A program made the translations under genes and the position numbers. This document shows positions 14,211 through 15,903 of a DNA stretch of 15,903 nt, piece by piece. The DNA comes from Deltaproteobacteria bacterium (GTDB taxonomy: Bacteria > Desulfobacterota > Desulfobacteria > C00003060). The first letter of the stretch is position 1; every line of letters begins with the position of its first letter. The notes under the pieces were generated by a model, which did no database searches, was not told the DNA's origin, and saw nothing but the letters and a program-made list of their open reading frames with translations. The stretch is taken from the NCBI GenBank assembly GCA_030667105.1, contig DAOUWN010000007.1, positions 1-15,903 on the forward strand, in the 5' to 3' direction.

Positions 14211-14380
14211 CGTAAAAAGTCGTCACTCCGGTGAAAACCGGAGTCCAGAGCCTTTGTAACTACCTGCCGCGACGGGCGCGAGCACGGCGGGGCTGAATAA
14301 ACTGGATTCCGGCGCCTGCCCCGGACCACGATCCGGGGTTCGCCGGAATGACAGAAAGAGGTGTTTTTCGACTTTTTACG
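14211..14380. repeat. 170-bp MITE-like element with inner hairpins
   Basis: CGTAAAAAGTCG (14211-14222) and CGACTTTTTACG (14369-14380) are perfect 12-base terminal inverted repeats. Inside are a perfect hairpin, ACTCCGGT-GAAA-ACCGGAGT (14225-14244), and a larger nested one: ATTCCGGCG (14306-14314) with CGCCGGAAT (14341-14349), and within it CCCCGGA (14319-14325) with TCCGGGG (14332-14338). There is no coding capacity. It occupies much of the 14097-14454 gap, which holds nothing else I can identify. Confidence 0.75.
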
Positions 14381-14454
14381 GTTTTATCAACATTATGAAA
14401 ATCAAAGAAAGGGAGAACAGAAAGCAGAACTTCTTATGACAAGAACAGGGGCCC

Positions 14455-15492
14455 CTACTGTTTTCTGGTCCATTTTGGTCTCCTCTCCTTGATTCTCAGG
14501 AGTTCATGGTAGGCCTCGGTGAGTTGCACAAAGGCTTCGTTGGTCCCCCCCGTGTCTGGATGCATTGTTTTGGCCACACGGCGATAAAGACGGACCAGCC
14601 CGCGTTTGGTCATGGTTTTAAGGGCGTCCTTTTTGACGCCAAATATAGTGCTTGCCTCCTCGAGACTTACGGACCGTTTGTTTGGCGGCGCCCTCCACGC
14701 CCTCCTGGCATCCATGAAATCCCTTATATAGTCTCCCAAGAAACTGTCCGGCGCATAGTCGTGATCAAAAAACATGATCACGTATCGAATCAGATGTTCG
14801 TGCAGGCACGCGCGTTTTTCGTTTCTGCTACAGAAAGAGGCATCTTCATTCAGTCGGCAAATCTCTTCCAGAAAGTGTTTCTCCATCTTGTCTCGGTCTA
14901 ATCCCTGAGGGACTTGTCTCGCCCAACTTTCCGTGAAAAACCGCTCCAGGTCAAAGATGGCGAAGGTGTAGTTTTTGGGTTCCGAGGGGTTGAGGCAACG
15001 CTCCATGTTCAAAAAACGCTGTTCGATCTCATCCCGTGATTTTTCAAAGGCCCATCTGTAAAGAGCGACAGGCATGCGATAAATGCTGTTGTGTTCCACG
15101 CCTCCGAACCGCAAATAATGGACACGTCGTTTGTCAAAATCACTGACCTGCGCACGAATTACGTCGTCCTGCTTGGGCTTCTCACGCACCTTTTTTCGTC
15201 TGGCCCTGGCTTTTTGGTTAAGGGCGTCCACAAGCCGTCTGATTCTGGGGTTGAGAAAAGGCCAGAATATATCTTCCAGATCATCCTGGTTCGCCCTCAC
15301 CCCCAGGTCGGACAGTCTATCTTCCACAACGTCGTCAATGTAAAAGGCGTTTCCTCCAGGGTAGATGATATAACCGGCAGGGTTCGTACCGAGACAAAAA
15401 AGATCGCGGCTCCTGAAGAAACAGCCGTCTTTGACGGATTCCCTGATGAAATAATGCGTCTGTTTCCCTATTTTTTCTTCAGCCAGATACAA
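14455..15492 (-). CDS. Protein with C-terminal J domain (DnaJ-like co-chaperone)
   Basis: 345 residues. The last 60 form a J domain: helix II with RLYRRVAKTMHPDTGG, containing the essential HPD at 311-313, then helix III (FVQLTEAYHELL). It should stimulate a DnaK-type ATPase. The first 280 residues are of unknown type, mixed alpha with many charged and aromatic residues, no signal peptide and no membrane segment; they probably choose the client. A J domain at the C-terminus, with no Gly/Phe or zinc region, makes it a class C co-chaperone. The start is TTG 15492: GGAGG (complement of 15500-15504) lies seven bases before it and no ATG is better placed. That ribosome binding site is paired in a strong hairpin. 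Confidence 0.8.
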   Translation of the reverse strand: MYLAEEKIGKQTHYFIRESVKDGCFFRSRDLFCLGTNPAGYIIYPGGNAFYIDDVVEDRLSDLGVRANQDDLEDIFWPFLNPRIRRLVDALNQKARARRKKVREKPKQDDVIRAQVSDFDKRRVHYLRFGGVEHNSIYRMPVALYRWAFEKSRDEIEQRFLNMERCLNPSEPKNYTFAIFDLERFFTESWARQVPQGLDRDKMEKHFLEEICRLNEDASFCSRNEKRACLHEHLIRYVIMFFDHDYAPDSFLGDYIRDFMDARRAWRAPPNKRSVSLEEASTIFGVKKDALKTMTKRGLVRLYRRVAKTMHPDTGGTNEAFVQLTEAYHELLRIKERRPKWTRKQ

Positions 15493-15499
15493 GAAAAGG

Positions 15500-15530
15500 C
15501 CTCCGGCCCGTGGGGCCTACGCCCCGGAGG
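15500..15530 (-). promoter_or_regulatory. Hairpin covering the J-domain gene's ribosome binding site
   Basis: On the minus strand CCTCCGG (from 15530) pairs with CCGGAGG (ending 15500) as a seven-bp GC-rich stem around a 17-base loop that can fold further (GGCCC/GGGCC). The right arm contains the GGAGG used by TTG 15492, so translation would be off until the stem opens. Confidence 0.45.
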
Positions 15531-15903
15531 GAAGAAAGGCAAAAAGAGTCATTCCTCTTCGAGGGAAATAATGAGGTTCTCTGTTTTCTGCCCCAGGGCG
15601 GGATTGAGTTTTCTCCCTTCCGTCCAGCCGTCGCAGCTTGGCAGATGCTATGGCGAGGCAAGCTGGGAGGGGGAAATTCACAATCAAATCCTTAAGATCC
15701 TGTTGATCCTGTCCAAAAACTAAACCGATTACCATGACATTGAGGCCAAGCAGGTGGACTCCCAATGCTATAGACATTGAGAGTTCGGCCCACTGAGGCA
15801 GGCCACTAAGTGTTTCCGACAACAAACTTTGCCATGGGAATAATTTATTAAACACAGAACCGATAGCGGCTGCCACTGCACCACTACCAAGCAACATTCC
15901 ACC
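15517..15903 (-). CDS. Small membrane protein, 5' truncated by window edge (DUF4321-like?)
   Basis: The frame enters from the right edge reading GGMLLGSGAVAAAIGSVFNK, continues through a proline-containing loop and a second hydrophobic helix (SMSIALGVHLLGLNVMVIGLVFG), and then about 60 hydrophilic residues to a stop at 15517. The two-helix layout with a short amphipathic linker, and LxxxNVxVIGLVF in helix two, recalls DUF4321 membrane proteins, which normally end here. The tail after VFGQ is built from the repeat at 15687-15713 and following sequence, so it looks like a read-through extension. The start is not in view: ATG 15897 lies inside the hydrophobic part and is preceded by two in-frame glycines. 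The family call is tentative. Confidence 0.45.
   Translation of the reverse strand, partial: GGMLLGSGAVAAAIGSVFNKLFPWQSLLSETLSGLPQWAELSMSIALGVHLLGLNVMVIGLVFGQDQQDLKDLIVNFPLPACLAIASAKLRRLDGREKTQSRPGAENREPHYFPRRGMTLFAFLPSGA
15687..15713. repeat. Three imperfect 9-bp tandem units
   Basis: AATCCTTAA, GATCCTGTT and GATCCTGTC in a row. This resembles the degenerate CAGGATxAACAGGAT repeats scattered in many delta-proteobacterial genomes (recalled, not searched). It lies where the small membrane protein would be expected to end. Confidence 0.45.

Noticed and set aside
15091..15723. 210-codon plus-strand frame opposite the J-domain gene
   Set aside because: The minus strand carries a clear HPD-containing J domain; the plus frame has no start signal or domain.
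1..15903. CRISPR arrays, tRNA or rRNA genes, integrases, transposases
   Set aside because: No regularly spaced repeats, cloverleaf-like sequences, rRNA stretches or recombinase motifs were seen on either strand.

Overview
The window looks like chromosomal DNA from an anaerobic, cytochrome-c-making delta-proteobacterium, most likely a member of the Desulfobacterota. The evidence is a system I (CcmF-type) haem ligation gene, an in-frame UGA that behaves like a selenocysteine codon, a MoaD-like/ThiF-like pair of the kind found with tungsten aldehyde:ferredoxin oxidoreductases, a ZraP-like metal sensor, and several short dispersed repeats. This taxonomic call is inference from gene content; there is no rRNA to test it.

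Layout. Positions 1-926 hold the last codons of a MoaD-like sulfur carrier and its ThiF/HesA-type activating enzyme. Positions 927-1326 are non-coding, with a relic of a histidine kinase C-terminus and three tandem inverted repeats that look like operators before a secreted Cys-rich protein (1360-1755). Positions 1886-5692 are a forward cluster: ccmF, a periplasmic thioredoxin-like CFYC protein, and a DUF1573-type protein whose conserved Cys-Gly-Cys motif is here Sec-Gly-Cys (UGA at 4889-4891, with a hairpin in the right place for a bacterial SECIS). This is the strongest candidate for something new: a selenocysteine-containing redox partner in cytochrome c maturation. A ZraP-like protein follows (5786-6316) and ends at a strong hairpin shared with the convergent strand.

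Positions 6397-7498 (minus) hold a TPR lipoprotein and a small DUF4405-like membrane protein, separated by a 158-bp inverted-repeat element that has apparently replaced the lipoprotein's start. Positions 7679-8099 are the wreck of an arsenite-efflux locus: promoter, operator-like repeat, and an ACR3 gene reduced to its two ends. Then come a VIT1/CCC1-like membrane protein, a small two-helix membrane protein and an ABC-F ATPase (8123-10932).

The rest is mostly minus strand: ychF and typA in tandem (13913 to 10963), a 541-bp gap with a terminator and a 170-bp MITE-like repeat, a protein with a C-terminal J domain (15492 to 14455) whose ribosome binding site is buried in a hairpin, and the end of a small membrane protein running off the right edge. 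The mix of housekeeping translation GTPases with decayed metal-resistance genes and repeats suggests an ordinary chromosome segment with local rearrangement, not a mobile island.
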